Shown one piece after another: positions 1 through 9,360 of a DNA stretch of 64,000 nt; position 1 is the stretch's first letter, and each line of letters begins with the position of its first letter. The notes beneath the pieces are model-generated. The model was not told where the DNA came from. It did no database searches and worked only from the letters and a program-made list of their open reading frames with translations. This DNA comes from Caulobacter segnis (GTDB lineage Bacteria > Pseudomonadota > Alphaproteobacteria > Caulobacterales > Caulobacteraceae), in contig NZ_CP082923.1 of NCBI RefSeq assembly GCF_019931575.1, positions 2,666,001 through 2,730,000 of the forward strand, in the 5' to 3' direction. A program made the position numbers and the translations under genes.

Positions 1-604
<604 letters not shown>

Positions 605-605
<1 letters not shown>

Positions 606-1186
606 TGCAGGCCAAGACCAAGGTCGCCGTCCTGATCTCGGGCCGGGGCTCCAACATGGAGGCCCTGGTCCGTGCGGCGGCGGCCCCCGGCTGCCCGTTC
701 GAGATCGCCCTGGTCCTGGCCAACAAGCCGGACGCCGGCGGCCTGGCGATCGCCGCCGAGGCCGGGGTCGAGGCGCTGTGCGTCGATCAGAAGCCGTTCG
801 GCAAGGACCGCGAGGCCCACGAACGGGCCATCGACGCGGCCCTGCGCGCGCGCCGGATCGAGGTGATCGCCCTGGCCGGCTACATGCGGATCCTCACCCC
901 GTTCCTGGTCGACGCCTGGGCGGGCCGGATGCTGAACATCCACCCGTCCCTGCTGCCCGCCTATCCGGGCCTGGACACCCACGCCCGCGCCATCGCGGCC
1001 GGCGAGGTCGAGGCCGGCTGCACCGTCCACCTAGTCACCGCCGGGGTCGACGAGGGTCCGATCCTGGGCCAGGCCCGCGTGCCAATCCTGCCCGACGACG
1101 ACGACCATAAGCTGGCCGCGCGGGTGCTGGAGCAGGAACACAGGCTGTACGCCGACACCCTGGCCGCCTTCGTCAAGACGCTCTAG
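605..1186 (+). CDS. purN: Phosphoribosylglycinamide formyltransferase
   Basis: GAR transformylase uses 10-formyl-THF to formylate glycinamide ribonucleotide in purine synthesis. The 193-residue protein has the N-terminal phosphate-binding loop SGRGSNMEAL and the catalytic block NIHPSLLPAYPG, in which Asn and His are the active-site residues. A later Asp in VTAGVDEGPIL completes the triad. The ATG at 605 overlaps the purM stop by one base. A longer reading of this frame from 437 runs antisense-like through purM and is not credible. Length and motifs match the family fully. Confidence 0.97.
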
Positions 1187-1224
1187 GACCCATTTCCGGG
1201 CGCGCGGCGCGAAGCGGAATTCCT

Positions 1225-1575
1225 CTAGGGCGCGACGACGACGTCCGAAGCGACGTCGAAGTATCGGTTGGACTGCTCGTCCCAGGCGTATTCCGCGCTG
1301 CCGATCTGCGCCCGGTCATAGCTGGGAGAGCCCTTGAACCGATCTTTCGAGACATCGGCTTGGAACACCTTGGCCATGGGGTCGTAGCGGACGATCGTCC
1401 AGGGCACGGGATGGTACTTCCCGGACCCGCCGATTAATCCTGGCGCCTCGACGACCAGGAACTCGATCCGCCCCGTGTCGAGATCGATGAAGGTCTCGCG
1501 AATGAGGCCGAGCTTCGCGCCGCCCTGCCCGATCAGATCCTGGTCCAGGATGTCCTTGCTCTTCGTCAGCGGCAT
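1225..1575 (-). CDS. PRC-barrel domain protein
   Basis: A 116-residue soluble protein that begins MPLTKSKDILDQDLIG and continues with a predicted beta-rich stretch (KLGLIRETFIDLDTGRI, then FLVVEAPG). This is the usual look of a PRC-barrel domain like that in photosynthetic reaction centre H subunits and many stress proteins. Standalone PRC-barrel proteins have no single known function. The middle carries a KYHPVPW segment typical of alphaproteobacterial members. It is convergent with purN (38-base gap) and divergent from the DedA gene. No signal peptide or membrane segment is seen. The family call is fairly sure; the role is unknown. Confidence 0.75.
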   Translation of the reverse strand: MPLTKSKDILDQDLIGQGGAKLGLIRETFIDLDTGRIEFLVVEAPGLIGGSGKYHPVPWTIVRYDPMAKVFQADVSKDRFKGSPSYDRAQIGSAEYAWDEQSNRYFDVASDVVVAP

Positions 1576-1749
1576 GGGGCCCTCGCGCTTGTGGTTCGTT
1601 GTCGTTTCTCCAGGAGATAGCGTGTTCGCCGGCCACAGGTTTCCTGGCCCTTGTCACCGGGCGTCTCGCCAAGGCCTGATCCTGGCGTGAGACCCCGTGT
1701 CACAGGTTGTAAAGGCTAGCGGGTCAGAACTTTGTCACCATGTGCGGCG

Positions 1750-2400
1750 ATGATGCCGTTCATGGACGCCTGGATCGCCGATCTCTTCAAAGTGGCCGCT
1801 GACAACGCCGGTTTCGCCGGCGCGGTCCTGTTCGCCATGACCTTGCTGGAGGCCCTGCTGATCGTGGGCCTGCTGATCCCGATCCTGGGCGTCATGCTGG
1901 CCGCCGGGGCCCTGGTGGCCCAGGGCGCACTGCATCCGGTCGAGGCGATCCTGTGGTGCAGCGCCGGCGCGGCCGTCGGCGACGCCCTCTCCTACCTGAT
2001 GGGCCGTGGCCTGGGCGGCCGCCGGGCGACCCGCCTGCTGTTCGCCGGCCCTTCGGACAAGAAAAAGGGCCGCCGGCTGCTCGCGCGCGCCAAGCTCCTG
2101 ACCCGCCGCCACGGCGTGCTGGCCATCGCCGCGGCCCGCTATCTGGGTCCGGCCCGGCCCTTTATTCCCATTCTGGCGGGCATGTCGCGCACGCGCGGCT
2201 GGAGCTTCCAGCTGGCCAACGTCCTGTCGGCCCCGATCTGGGTGATCTCACTGCTGGCGCCCGGCTACCTGGCCGCGCGGAACCTAAAGATGTTCGGTAG
2301 CAATCCGGCCCTGGCCAGCGGCCTGGCCCTGGGCGTGATCCTCGCCGTCGGGCTGGGCGTGCTGTGGGTCAAGCGCGCCAGACGCGTCCGCGCCGCCTAG
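1750..2400 (+). CDS. DedA family (SNARE-associated) inner membrane protein
   Basis: A polytopic membrane protein of about 216 residues with hydrophobic segments near the N-terminus (AGAVLFAMTLLEALLIVGLL), in the middle and at the C-terminus. The DedA region contains an acidic residue before the membrane re-entrant loop (LLEALLIVGLLIPI) and the conserved R-Y-x-G/P-x-x-R-P core, seen here as AARYLGPARPFIPILAG. DedA proteins act in the inner membrane and some are now linked to undecaprenyl-phosphate or phospholipid translocation. The frame opens at a TTG at 1732, but clustered ATGs at 1750, 1753 and 1762 are more likely; no clear ribosome binding site decides. It is convergent with the DUF1275 gene, 5 bases away. 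Confidence 0.85.
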   Translation: MMPFMDAWIADLFKVAADNAGFAGAVLFAMTLLEALLIVGLLIPILGVMLAAGALVAQGALHPVEAILWCSAGAAVGDALSYLMGRGLGGRRATRLLFAGPSDKKKGRRLLARAKLLTRRHGVLAIAAARYLGPARPFIPILAGMSRTRGWSFQLANVLSAPIWVISLLAPGYLAARNLKMFGSNPALASGLALGVILAVGLGVLWVKRARRVRAA

Positions 2401-2405
2401 CGTCC

Positions 2406-3047
2406 TCAGACCGACCGCCAGCGCCGCTCGGCCCAGAGCGCGCCGCCCGTGACCACGGCCACGGCCAGCCACAGGGCGGCGGCGCCGATCGTCACATAGG
2501 TCAGGGCTCCCAGCGCGCCGCCGGCCGCCAGACCCGTCCACAGCAGCACGTAGCGCGGCCAGTCCGAGGGCTCGCCGCCGACCAGGGCCCCAGCGATGCG
2601 CTGGCCGGCCTTGACCAGGGCGCCGGTCATGTAGGTCAGACCCACGGCCACGTCGCCATTGCGCTGGAAGACGGCGTTCTCGGCTCCCATGGCCATGGCC
2701 ACGGCCGTCACGCCGGCGGTGTCGAAGCCCAGCGCCAGCAGGCCCGCGCCCGCCGCCAGCAACACGGCCTCCAGCGCCAGGACCGGCGAGCGCCGGTTCT
2801 CGCCACACGCCCGCGCCGTCAGGGCGCCCAGCACCACCCCGCCCACGAACGAGCCCACCAGGGTCACGACCGTCAGCACCGCGTGCCAGTTGCCGGTCGC
2901 CAGGCCCACGCCCAGCCGCGTGGAGTTGCCGCTCATGAACGAGACGAAGAACCCGCCCAGCTTCAGGAAGCCGATCGCGTCGACATAGCCGGCCACGCCG
3001 GCCAGCACGACCGCCAGCGCCACCTCGCCTCGCTCGTAGTGTTTCAC
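2406..3047 (-). CDS. DUF1275 (YoaK-like) membrane protein
   Basis: A hydrophobic protein with about six membrane segments. It carries the DUF1275 hallmarks: AGYVDAIGFL near the N-terminus, FVSFMSGNSTRLG in the first third and a downstream TYMTGALVK. The biochemical role of the family is unknown. The frame can be extended to a TTG at 3065, but that codon lies inside the U-tract of the ndk terminator (3063-3072). The GTG at 3045-3047 (VKHYERGEVALAV) is therefore the better start, giving about 213 residues. It lies downstream of ndk on the same strand but behind that terminator, so it is probably separately transcribed or read through. Confidence 0.82.
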   Translation of the reverse strand: MKHYERGEVALAVVLAGVAGYVDAIGFLKLGGFFVSFMSGNSTRLGVGLATGNWHAVLTVVTLVGSFVGGVVLGALTARACGENRRSPVLALEAVLLAAGAGLLALGFDTAGVTAVAMAMGAENAVFQRNGDVAVGLTYMTGALVKAGQRIAGALVGGEPSDWPRYVLLWTGLAAGGALGALTYVTIGAAALWLAVAVVTGGALWAERRWRSV

Positions 3048-3062
3048 CCGAACGCCCCGCCA

Positions 3063-3098
3063 CAAAAGAAAACGGCCGGATCGTCACCGATCCGGCCG
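3063..3098 (-). terminator. Rho-independent terminator of ndk
   Basis: The minus strand carries a perfect 11-bp stem (arms 3073-3083 and 3088-3098, loop of 4) followed directly by a T-rich run (TTTTCTTTTG). It sits just after the ndk stop and is a textbook intrinsic terminator. Confidence 0.88.
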
Positions 3099-3128
3099 CT
3101 CGCCGTCACTAGAAAAGTCTGGCTGGGA

Positions 3129-3548
3129 TCAGCCGACGATTTCGTCGTCGGTGAAGAACTGGGCGATTTCGATGCCCGCGTTCTCCAGGCTGTCCGAGCC
3201 GTGGACCGAGTTTTCGCCGATCGACAGGGCGAATTGCTTGCGGATGGTGCCTTCGTCGGCGTTGGCCGGGTTGGTGGCGCCCATGACTTCACGGTACTTC
3301 AGAACCGCGTTGTCGCCTTGCAGAACCTGGACGACGACCGGCTCGGCGGTCATCTGGGCCACGAGTTCGCCGTAGAACGGACGCTCGGCGTGCACTTCGT
3401 AGAACTTCTTGGCTTGGGCTTCGGTCAGCTTCACGCGACGCTGAGCGACGATGCGCAGGCCGGCGGCCTCGATCACAGCGTTGATGGCGCCGGTCAGGTT
3501 ACGACGGGTGGCGTCCGGCTTGATGATCGAGAAGGTGCGTTCGGTCAC
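3129..3548 (-). CDS. ndk: Nucleoside diphosphate kinase
   Basis: Ndk transfers the gamma-phosphate between nucleoside tri- and diphosphates through a phosphohistidine. The protein begins [15 protein letters not shown] and contains the active-site segment [13 protein letters not shown] with the catalytic His. The frame extends to a GTG at 3560, but the GTG at 3546-3548 gives MTERTF and 139 residues, the usual family length and N-terminus. A strong terminator follows at 3063-3098. It is divergent from the ABC-F gene, so the roughly 95 bases between them must hold both promoters. Confidence 0.96.
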   Translation of the reverse strand: MTERTFSIIKPDATRRNLTGAINAVIEAAGLRIVAQRRVKLTEAQAKKFYEVHAERPFYGELVAQMTAEPVVVQVLQGDNAVLKYREVMGATNPANADEGTIRKQFALSIGENSVHGSDSLENAGIEIAQFFTDDEIVG

Positions 3549-3642
3549 GAGAGATCTCACACAAGAGTTGTGAATTGGGAGGTTGCGGGCTTATAGCCGT
3601 GCGCCTCCTCCCCGCCAACCCCGCCGCGTAACCTTCACAAAA

Positions 3643-5508
3643 ATGCTTCAGATCAACGACCTGACGTTCAACGCCTGGGGACGGAAGTTCTTCGACCACG
3701 CCAGCGTCAGCCTCCCGCCCGGCGCCAAGGTCGGCCTGATCGGCCGCAACGGCGTGGGCAAGTCCACCCTGTTCAAGCTGATCCTGGGCCAGCTGCACGC
3801 CGGCGACGACGAGATCAGCCTGCCAAAGGCCGCGCGGATCGGTTCGGTGGACCAGGAGCACCCAGCCACGCCCTTCACCTTGCTGGAGACGGTGCTTGAG
3901 GCCGACGAGGAACGCCACGGCCTGCTGACCCGGCTGGAAACGGCCGATCCCGAGGAGATGGGCGAGATCTGGGGCCGCCTGATCGAGATCGATTCCGACG
4001 CCGCCCCGGCCAAGGCCTCCGAAATCCTGGTAGGCCTGGGCTTCAGCCAGGACGACCTGACCCGGCCGATGAGCGAGTTCTCGGGCGGCTGGCGCATGCG
4101 CGTGGCCCTGGCCGCGGCGCTGTTCGCCGAGCCCGACATGCTGCTGCTGGACGAACCGACCAACTATCTCGACCTGGAAGGCGCGCTGTGGCTGGAGGCC
4201 CGCCTCCAGAAGTATCCGCACACCGCCCTGATCGTCAGCCACGACCGCGAGCTGCTCAACAACAGCTGCACCCACATGCTGCACCTGGCCGGCGGCAAGC
4301 TGGAGCTCTATGTGGGCGGCTACGACGACTTCGAGAAGCGCCGCGCCGAGAAGGCCCGCCTGCAGCTGTCCGCCAAGGCCAAGCAGGACGCCGAGCGCGC
4401 CCACCTGCAGGCCTTCGTCGACCGCTTCAAGGCCAAGGCCTCAAAAGCTGCGCAGGCGCAATCCCGTATGAAGCGCCTGGCCAAGATGGAGCCGGTGAGC
4501 ACCACCATCGAGGAGCGCGTCGCCCCCTTCACCCTGCCCTCGCCGCCGCGCCCCCTGCCCCCGCCGCTGATCCGACTGGAAAAGGCGTCGGTCGGCTATG
4601 AGCAAGGCCGCGCGATCCTCAAGAACCTCAACCTGCGGATGGACCTGGACGACCGCATCGGTCTGCTGGGCGTCAACGGCGCGGGCAAGTCGACCTTCGC
4701 CAAGATGATCGCCGGCGCCCTGGGCGTGCAGGCCGGCGAGTTCCACCGCGACAAGAAGATGAAGGTCGGCTGGTTCCACCAGCACCAGATCGAGGCGATG
4801 GATCCCGAGGACACGCCGCTGGAAATCATCCGTCGGGCCATGCCGGAAGCCTCGGAAAGCTCGCGCCGCTCGAAACTGGCCCAGTTCGGCCTGGGCTTCG
4901 AGAAACAGGAGACCAAGGTCGACAGCCTCTCGGGAGGCGAGCGCGCGCGCCTGCTGCTGAACCTGGTGGCGATGGACGCGCCGCACATGCTGATCCTGGA
5001 CGAACCGACCAACCACCTGGACATCGACAGCCGCCGGGCCCTGCTGGACGCCCTGAACGACTACATGGGCGCGGTGATCCTGATCACCCACGACCGCTCG
5101 CTGATGGAGCTGGTCGCCGACCGCCTGTGGCTGGCCGCCGACGGCACGGTGAAGCCGTTCGACGGCGACATGGACGACTACGCCAAGTTCGTGCTGGAGC
5201 GCGCCAAGCAGGCGGTGAAGCCGACCCAGGTCGCCCGCGAGCCCGAACCCGCCGCCGCTTCCGCGCCGAAGAAGACCGCCGTCGAGCCGCTGCGCCGCAA
5301 GGTCGACGCCGCCGAACAGGCCATGACCCGATGCGCGCGCAACCTGGCCGAACTGGACGCCCAGCTCGCCGATCCGGACCTCTATGTGAAGACTCCTGCC
5401 AAGGTCGCGGAGCTGACCAAGCGCCGCGACAACGCCAAGGCCAAGCTGGACGAGGCCGAGGAAGCCTGGATGAACCTGGCTGAAGAACTGTCGCTGGCGG
5501 AGGCCTGA
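3643..5508 (+). CDS. ABC-F family ATPase
   Basis: A 621-residue soluble protein with two ABC cassettes and no membrane segments, typical of ABC-F factors that act on the ribosome. Cassette 1 has Walker A GRNGVGKST, signature FSGGW and Walker B LLLDEPTNYLDL. Cassette 2 has GVNGAGKST, LSGGERARLLL and LILDEPTNHLD. The cassettes are joined by a basic linker (about residues 240-320), and a charged coiled-coil tail (about 550-620) resembles those of Uup/YheS-type members. The frame runs back to a TTG at 3583, but ATG 3643 (MLQINDLTF) is the standard ABC-F N-terminus. I cannot separate YheS from Uup with confidence, so no symbol is given. Confidence 0.93.
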   Translation: MLQINDLTFNAWGRKFFDHASVSLPPGAKVGLIGRNGVGKSTLFKLILGQLHAGDDEISLPKAARIGSVDQEHPATPFTLLETVLEADEERHGLLTRLETADPEEMGEIWGRLIEIDSDAAPAKASEILVGLGFSQDDLTRPMSEFSGGWRMRVALAAALFAEPDMLLLDEPTNYLDLEGALWLEARLQKYPHTALIVSHDRELLNNSCTHMLHLAGGKLELYVGGYDDFEKRRAEKARLQLSAKAKQDAERAHLQAFVDRFKAKASKAAQAQSRMKRLAKMEPVSTTIEERVAPFTLPSPPRPLPPPLIRLEKASVGYEQGRAILKNLNLRMDLDDRIGLLGVNGAGKSTFAKMIAGALGVQAGEFHRDKKMKVGWFHQHQIEAMDPEDTPLEIIRRAMPEASESSRRSKLAQFGLGFEKQETKVDSLSGGERARLLLNLVAMDAPHMLILDEPTNHLDIDSRRALLDALNDYMGAVILITHDRSLMELVADRLWLAADGTVKPFDGDMDDYAKFVLERAKQAVKPTQVAREPEPAAASAPKKTAVEPLRRKVDAAEQAMTRCARNLAELDAQLADPDLYVKTPAKVAELTKRRDNAKAKLDEAEEAWMNLAEELSLAEA

Positions 5509-5514
5509 ACGCCT

Positions 5515-5560
5515 CTCTCCCTCAAGGAGAGGGTAAACGGTCCTAAACCATGAAGTTTAG
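5515..5560 (+). promoter_or_regulatory. Weak hairpin and 6-bp inverted repeat between genes
   Basis: Directly after the ABC-F stop there is a short CT/AG hairpin (arms 5515-5520 and 5526-5531) with no U-tract. It is followed by a perfect inverted repeat CTAAAC-N6-GTTTAG (5543-5548 and 5555-5560) ahead of the next gene. The second could be an operator; there is no other support. Confidence 0.25.
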
Positions 5561-5583
5561 TGGTTAAGCGACATCTCGCGTTC

Positions 5584-5994
5584 ATGGTGTGCGACATGAC
5601 AACGCACCCCGCACGCAATCACATCGTCGCGAACCCCGAAGGCCTGTCGGCCGACGTGGTGCTGGACGCCTTCGCCCAATGGGTGAACGATCGCATCGGC
5701 GAAGCCATGCGTATTGAGATGGATCTGGCGTTCCGCGACCGTCCGTTCGACATCGAGATCGGCCGCACGCCGGCGCTCGTGGGCTGGGAACACAAGTTCA
5801 TCCCGCCGGGCGCGCCGAGCCCCAAGGGCAAGATGTGGACCGTCTACCGCCTGCACGATCAGGAAGGCCGCCCGGCCCACCTGCCGCACTCGGGCGACCT
5901 GGTCGAGGACATGACGCCGCTTCTGGGCGAGCTGGGCTATCTGGGCGTCTTCGACGGCCAGCCGGCGATGTTCCCCGGCGTGGGCAAGCGCTAG
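5584..5994 (+). CDS. Conserved hypothetical protein
   Basis: A soluble protein of about 136 residues that I cannot assign to a named family. It is mildly acidic and reads like a compact single domain: an N-terminal helix (VVLDAFAQWVNDRI), a charged middle (EMDLAFRDRPFDIEIGR) and a C-terminal part with RPAHLPHSGDLVEDM. Starts at ATG 5584 and ATG 5596 (MTTHPARN) are both possible; neither has a clear ribosome binding site. The upstream extension to GTG 5560 runs into an inverted repeat and is less likely. Its TAG stop abuts the stop of the convergent cytochrome gene (CTAGCTAG at 5991-5998). Codon use is normal for the window. Confidence 0.72.
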   Translation: MVCDMTTHPARNHIVANPEGLSADVVLDAFAQWVNDRIGEAMRIEMDLAFRDRPFDIEIGRTPALVGWEHKFIPPGAPSPKGKMWTVYRLHDQEGRPAHLPHSGDLVEDMTPLLGELGYLGVFDGQPAMFPGVGKR

Positions 5995-6372
5995 CTAGCG
6001 TTCCCGTCGCGTCCTGGGCTCGTCGTCGAGCGAGCGGATATAGGCCGTGACGTCGGCGATCTGGATCGCCGTCATCGCCTTGGGCGGCATGGCGTAGTGC
6101 CCCACCGAGGCGATCGTCTCCAATTCCCAATCCAGCCGGTAGTCGGCGTATTTGCGGCTCACCTCGCCGAACGGCGGGGCCTGCATGCGCGGGCTGACGC
6201 CGTCCTTGGTGATCGCGTGGCATCCGGCGCATTCCCGCGTCGCGAACGCCGCGCCCCGGGCCGGAGAGCCCGACTGCTCGCCCGGCCGCTCGACGCCGCC
6301 GCGCGCCTGCCCCAGCGCCAGACCGCCCGCCGCGATCGCCAAGACCGTTCCCATCATCACCGCGCGCCACAT
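5995..6372 (-). CDS. Small exported class I c-type cytochrome
   Basis: A 125-residue protein with an N-terminal hydrophobic signal (about residues 5-22) and one haem-binding CAGCH motif (Cys48, Cys51, His52). The Met of GHYAMPPKAM is the likely axial ligand. The fold therefore matches a periplasmic mono-haem cytochrome c that shuttles electrons. The C-terminal IADVTAYIRSLDDE helix is also typical. There is no neighbouring oxidase or reductase to suggest a partner. The start ATG at 6370-6372 gives a good signal sequence. The stop codon abuts that of the convergent upstream gene. Confidence 0.9.
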   Translation of the reverse strand: MWRAVMMGTVLAIAAGGLALGQARGGVERPGEQSGSPARGAAFATRECAGCHAITKDGVSPRMQAPPFGEVSRKYADYRLDWELETIASVGHYAMPPKAMTAIQIADVTAYIRSLDDEPRTRRER

Positions 6373-6437
6373 GCCAGCGTCTCCCGTTCGCGGCGATGAT
6401 CGCCCGGATGACCGGCGACGCCAGTTCGGGATTCTGC

Positions 6438-8945
6438 TTAGGCGGTCGCCGGACGGGGCGCGGCCAAGGCCGTCGCCAGGGTCGACAGCAGGGACAGCAC
6501 GGTCAGCGGCTTGGGCGTCGCACCGTCGAACACCGGATCCAGCGGACCCGAGCGGACGTCGGCCGAGAAGGCGATGATCGGCGAGCGGGCGCTGGGTCCC
6601 TCCTCCGCGCGGATCCGCTGGGCGGCCGCGACGCCGTCCAGGCGTGGCATGCGCAGATCCATCAGAATGGCGTCGAACGGCGCGGCGGCCGCCGCGGCGA
6701 CACCCTCTTCCCCGTCCACGGCCTCGGCCACTTCGACCCCGACCGCCTCCAGCACCGAACGGACCAGTTCGCGATTGCCGGCGTTGTCGTCGACGACCAG
6801 CACCCGGCTGCCCGGCGGCGGCAACGGAATATCGTCCTCGCCGCCCGCCTCGTCGGCGTCGTCGCCGGGACCGGTCTGAGCCGGGATCTCGAACCAGAAG
6901 CGCGCCCCCTGGCCCAGGGTGCTCTCGACCCCGATGTCGCCACCCATCAGCTCGATCAGCCCGCGCGAGATGGCCAGGCCCAGCCCGGTGCCGCCGTGCT
7001 CGCGGGTCAGGGCCGCGTCGATCTGGGCGAAGCGGGCGAAGATCAGCGCCTGGTCTTGCTGGGTGACGCCGGGCCCGGTATCGGTGACGCTGACCCGCAG
7101 GCGGCCGGCCTGGACGTCATAGTCGGTCTCGAGACGCACCTCGCCGACCTCGGTGAACTTCACGGCGTTGCCGACCAGGTTCAACAGCACCTGCCGCACC
7201 CGCTCGGGATCGAGGCGCAGCTCCGGCGGCGCGACCTCGTCGCCCACGGCGCGCAGCACCAGGTTCTTGGCGGCCGCGTCGGCCGCCAGCATCTCCAGCA
7301 CCTCGGACACCAGGTCGGCGATCGCCACCGGGCGCGGGTTCAAGGTGATGCGCCCCTGCTCCAGCCGCGAGAAATCGAGAATATCGTTGATCGTCGCCAG
7401 CAGGGTGCGGCCGCCCGTGGCGATGCGGTCAACATAGCGCCGGCCGCGCGGGCTCAGGTCCGGCTCGTCGGCCAGCAGGTTGGCGAAGCCGATCACGGCG
7501 GTCAGGGGCGTACGCAGCTCGTGGCTCATATTGGCCAGGAACTCGCCCTTCACGGCCGCGGCGGCCTCGGCCTCGGCCCGCGCGGCGCGCAGGTCCATCT
7601 CCAGGGTCTTGCGGGCGGTGACGTCGCGGATGATGTCGGTGATGCCCGTGGGCTCGCCCGTGACCGGGTCGCAGGCCAGGGTCGGCCGCGACTCCAGCCA
7701 GATCATCCGTCCGTCCTTGCGGAAGGCGCGATACTCGACCGTCTCGGCCGGCGGAGCGGTGACACCCTTGGGACAGTTGCGCTGCACCTCGACCACGCGC
7801 CGGATCGTGGCTCGATCCTCGTCGAGCAGGATCTTCAGATATTCCGCGCCCAGCAGTTCTTCCGGCTCGTAGCCCAGGATCGCCCGGGCGGCGGGCGAGA
7901 CATAGGTCATCTGCCCGTTCAGATCGCTGTGGGCGATGATGTCGAGGGCGCTTTCGGCCAGCAGGCGATAGCGGGCCTCGCTGCGTTCGGCCGCCGCGCG
8001 GGTCTCGACCACATGGGCCAGGATGGCGCGACGCTGGCGCTGGAAGGCGGCGACCGGCAGGCTGACGAAGGTCGAGACGGCCAGGAACAGCTGCAGCACC
8101 GTCGACTGCGTGTCCGTGCCGGCCAGGATCAGGTGGATAGGCCCTCGGCCGGAGATGGTCAGGACCATGGCGATCGCCGCCACCAGGGCCGAACTCAGAG
8201 CCGCGCCCAGCACCTCCTGGCGCCAGGCCGCCAGCAGCATGGCCGGCGGCACCAGGAACAGCAGCGGGTACTTGGTCTGGGCGAAGACCACGGCCGTCAT
8301 CAGGCAGCAGATCACGATCGACAGCACGCCGTCGCGCGACAGCGGCCGCTCGCGCAGATAGAGCCCCGCCTTGAAGAACACCACCAGGCACGGGCCGATG
8401 GTCAGCATGCCCAGGATGTCGTTCAGCACCCAGCCGAGAACATTGGTCAGCAGGTCGCCGCCAACGATCAGGGTGTGGATCGACGACGCGGCCGTGCCCG
8501 CCACCATCGGGGCCATGAAGCCGCCCAGCAGCACGAAGGCCATCATGTCGCGCGGCCGGCCCAGGTCGATCATCTCGCCCGTCACCCGCCGCACGGCGAC
8601 CGCCGCCAGCAGCGCCTCGGAGAGGTTCAGGGTGACCAGGATGACGTTGACCAGCGGGCTGTCGCCGGCGTGCGCCCCGGCCGTCAGGGCGCCGACCGCC
8701 GCCCCGGCCATCAGCGCGGGCCAGCGCCGCGACGGCGACGACAGCAGGCAGGCGGCCAGGAAGCCGTTCGACAGCCAGATCGGGGTCAGGTGATCGTAGG
8801 CGCGCGGGACCTCGACGCAGAGATAGGCCAGGAACGCGAAGCCTATGGCGACGCCCAGCGCAGCCAACAGCGTGGCCGCCAGGTCGTCACGGGTCTTGGG
8901 TCCGATCGTCGGCTGGTCGACCATGCTTTGGAACCGGCCGGTCAC
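6438..8945 (-). CDS. Hybrid sensor histidine kinase (MASE1-PAS-HisKA-HATPase-REC)
   Basis: An 835-residue membrane kinase. Residues about 20-310 form a MASE1-like multi-helix sensor region (HLTPIWLSNGFLAACLL start). A PAS domain (about 320-445) contains LGYEPEELLGAEYL. Next come HisKA with the phospho-acceptor His475 in SHELRTPLTAVIGF and an HATPase (LVGNAVKFTEVGEV, DTGPGV, GGTGLGLAISRGL). A C-terminal receiver (about 712-825) has Asp763 in LMDLRMPRLDG. The GTG at 8945 has GGAG five bases upstream and is preferred to ATG 8924. It is an orphan gene, so the signal and downstream partner are unknown. MASE1 domains are known only as predicted sensory membrane domains. Confidence 0.93.
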   Translation of the reverse strand: MTGRFQSMVDQPTIGPKTRDDLAATLLAALGVAIGFAFLAYLCVEVPRAYDHLTPIWLSNGFLAACLLSSPSRRWPALMAGAAVGALTAGAHAGDSPLVNVILVTLNLSEALLAAVAVRRVTGEMIDLGRPRDMMAFVLLGGFMAPMVAGTAASSIHTLIVGGDLLTNVLGWVLNDILGMLTIGPCLVVFFKAGLYLRERPLSRDGVLSIVICCLMTAVVFAQTKYPLLFLVPPAMLLAAWRQEVLGAALSSALVAAIAMVLTISGRGPIHLILAGTDTQSTVLQLFLAVSTFVSLPVAAFQRQRRAILAHVVETRAAAERSEARYRLLAESALDIIAHSDLNGQMTYVSPAARAILGYEPEELLGAEYLKILLDEDRATIRRVVEVQRNCPKGVTAPPAETVEYRAFRKDGRMIWLESRPTLACDPVTGEPTGITDIIRDVTARKTLEMDLRAARAEAEAAAAVKGEFLANMSHELRTPLTAVIGFANLLADEPDLSPRGRRYVDRIATGGRTLLATINDILDFSRLEQGRITLNPRPVAIADLVSEVLEMLAADAAAKNLVLRAVGDEVAPPELRLDPERVRQVLLNLVGNAVKFTEVGEVRLETDYDVQAGRLRVSVTDTGPGVTQQDQALIFARFAQIDAALTREHGGTGLGLAISRGLIELMGGDIGVESTLGQGARFWFEIPAQTGPGDDADEAGGEDDIPLPPPGSRVLVVDDNAGNRELVRSVLEAVGVEVAEAVDGEEGVAAAAAAPFDAILMDLRMPRLDGVAAAQRIRAEEGPSARSPIIAFSADVRSGPLDPVFDGATPKPLTVLSLLSTLATALAAPRPATA

Positions 8946-9015
8946 GAATCTCCGGCTGTCCGAGTTATTTCATCTCAAACGCACGGAAGCCACAAAAGCT
9001 TGTCGCGGCGGCGAT

Positions 9016-9360
9016 TCAGCCGCACTTGACCTCTTGGACCACACCCGTGTCGGCGTTGAACAGGATGTTCAGGCGGTCAGCGCGGTAGTCCATGGTCACC
9101 GGACAGGTGGTGCAGGCGACTCGCCAGCGCGAGGGGTCGACCGGCGCCGGCAGGCTGGTGCGCGGCTTGCCGACAAAGGCTTGAGCCTCTTTCAGGCCGC
9201 ACTGGTCCTTTGCGGCCTCGGCCGTCGGGGGCTTGGCCGGCAGGGCGATGGCCGGCGGCGCGGTGGGCGTGGCGGGCGGCGGCGGCGGGGCCGGCTCGGG
9301 CGCGCTGGAGCACGAGGCCACGACCAGACCCAGGGCCAAGGCCAGAACGACGCGCTTCAT
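9016..9360 (-). CDS. Lipoprotein with peptidase inhibitor I78-like domain
   Basis: A 114-residue lipoprotein. The N-terminus MKRVVLALALGLVVASC is a lipoprotein signal with the lipobox ending at Cys17, followed by a proline/alanine-rich spacer. The mature part starts CGLKEAQAFVGKP and ends TMDYRADRLNILF...VVQEVKCG, matching the I78 peptidase-inhibitor family pattern (paired cysteines, TMDYRxDRLN core). The middle CTTCP pair is unusual. The ATG overlaps the holC stop (ATGA), so it is coupled to holC and pepA. An upstream extension of the frame runs through holC and is an artefact. Target protease unknown. Confidence 0.82.
   Translation of the reverse strand: MKRVVLALALGLVVASCSSAPEPAPPPPPATPTAPPAIALPAKPPTAEAAKDQCGLKEAQAFVGKPRTSLPAPVDPSRWRVACTTCPVTMDYRADRLNILFNADTGVVQEVKCG

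Noticed and set aside
3048..3065. TTG start for the DUF1275 gene
   Set aside because: The codon lies in the U-tract of the ndk terminator; the GTG at 3045-3047 avoids this.
5543..5570. A CtrA-like site (TTTA...GGTTAA)
   Set aside because: The spacing does not match TTAA-N7-TTAA; only a short inverted repeat is supported.
6396..9029. An 877-codon open frame on the plus strand
   Set aside because: Antisense to the hybrid histidine kinase, with shadow composition and no domain.
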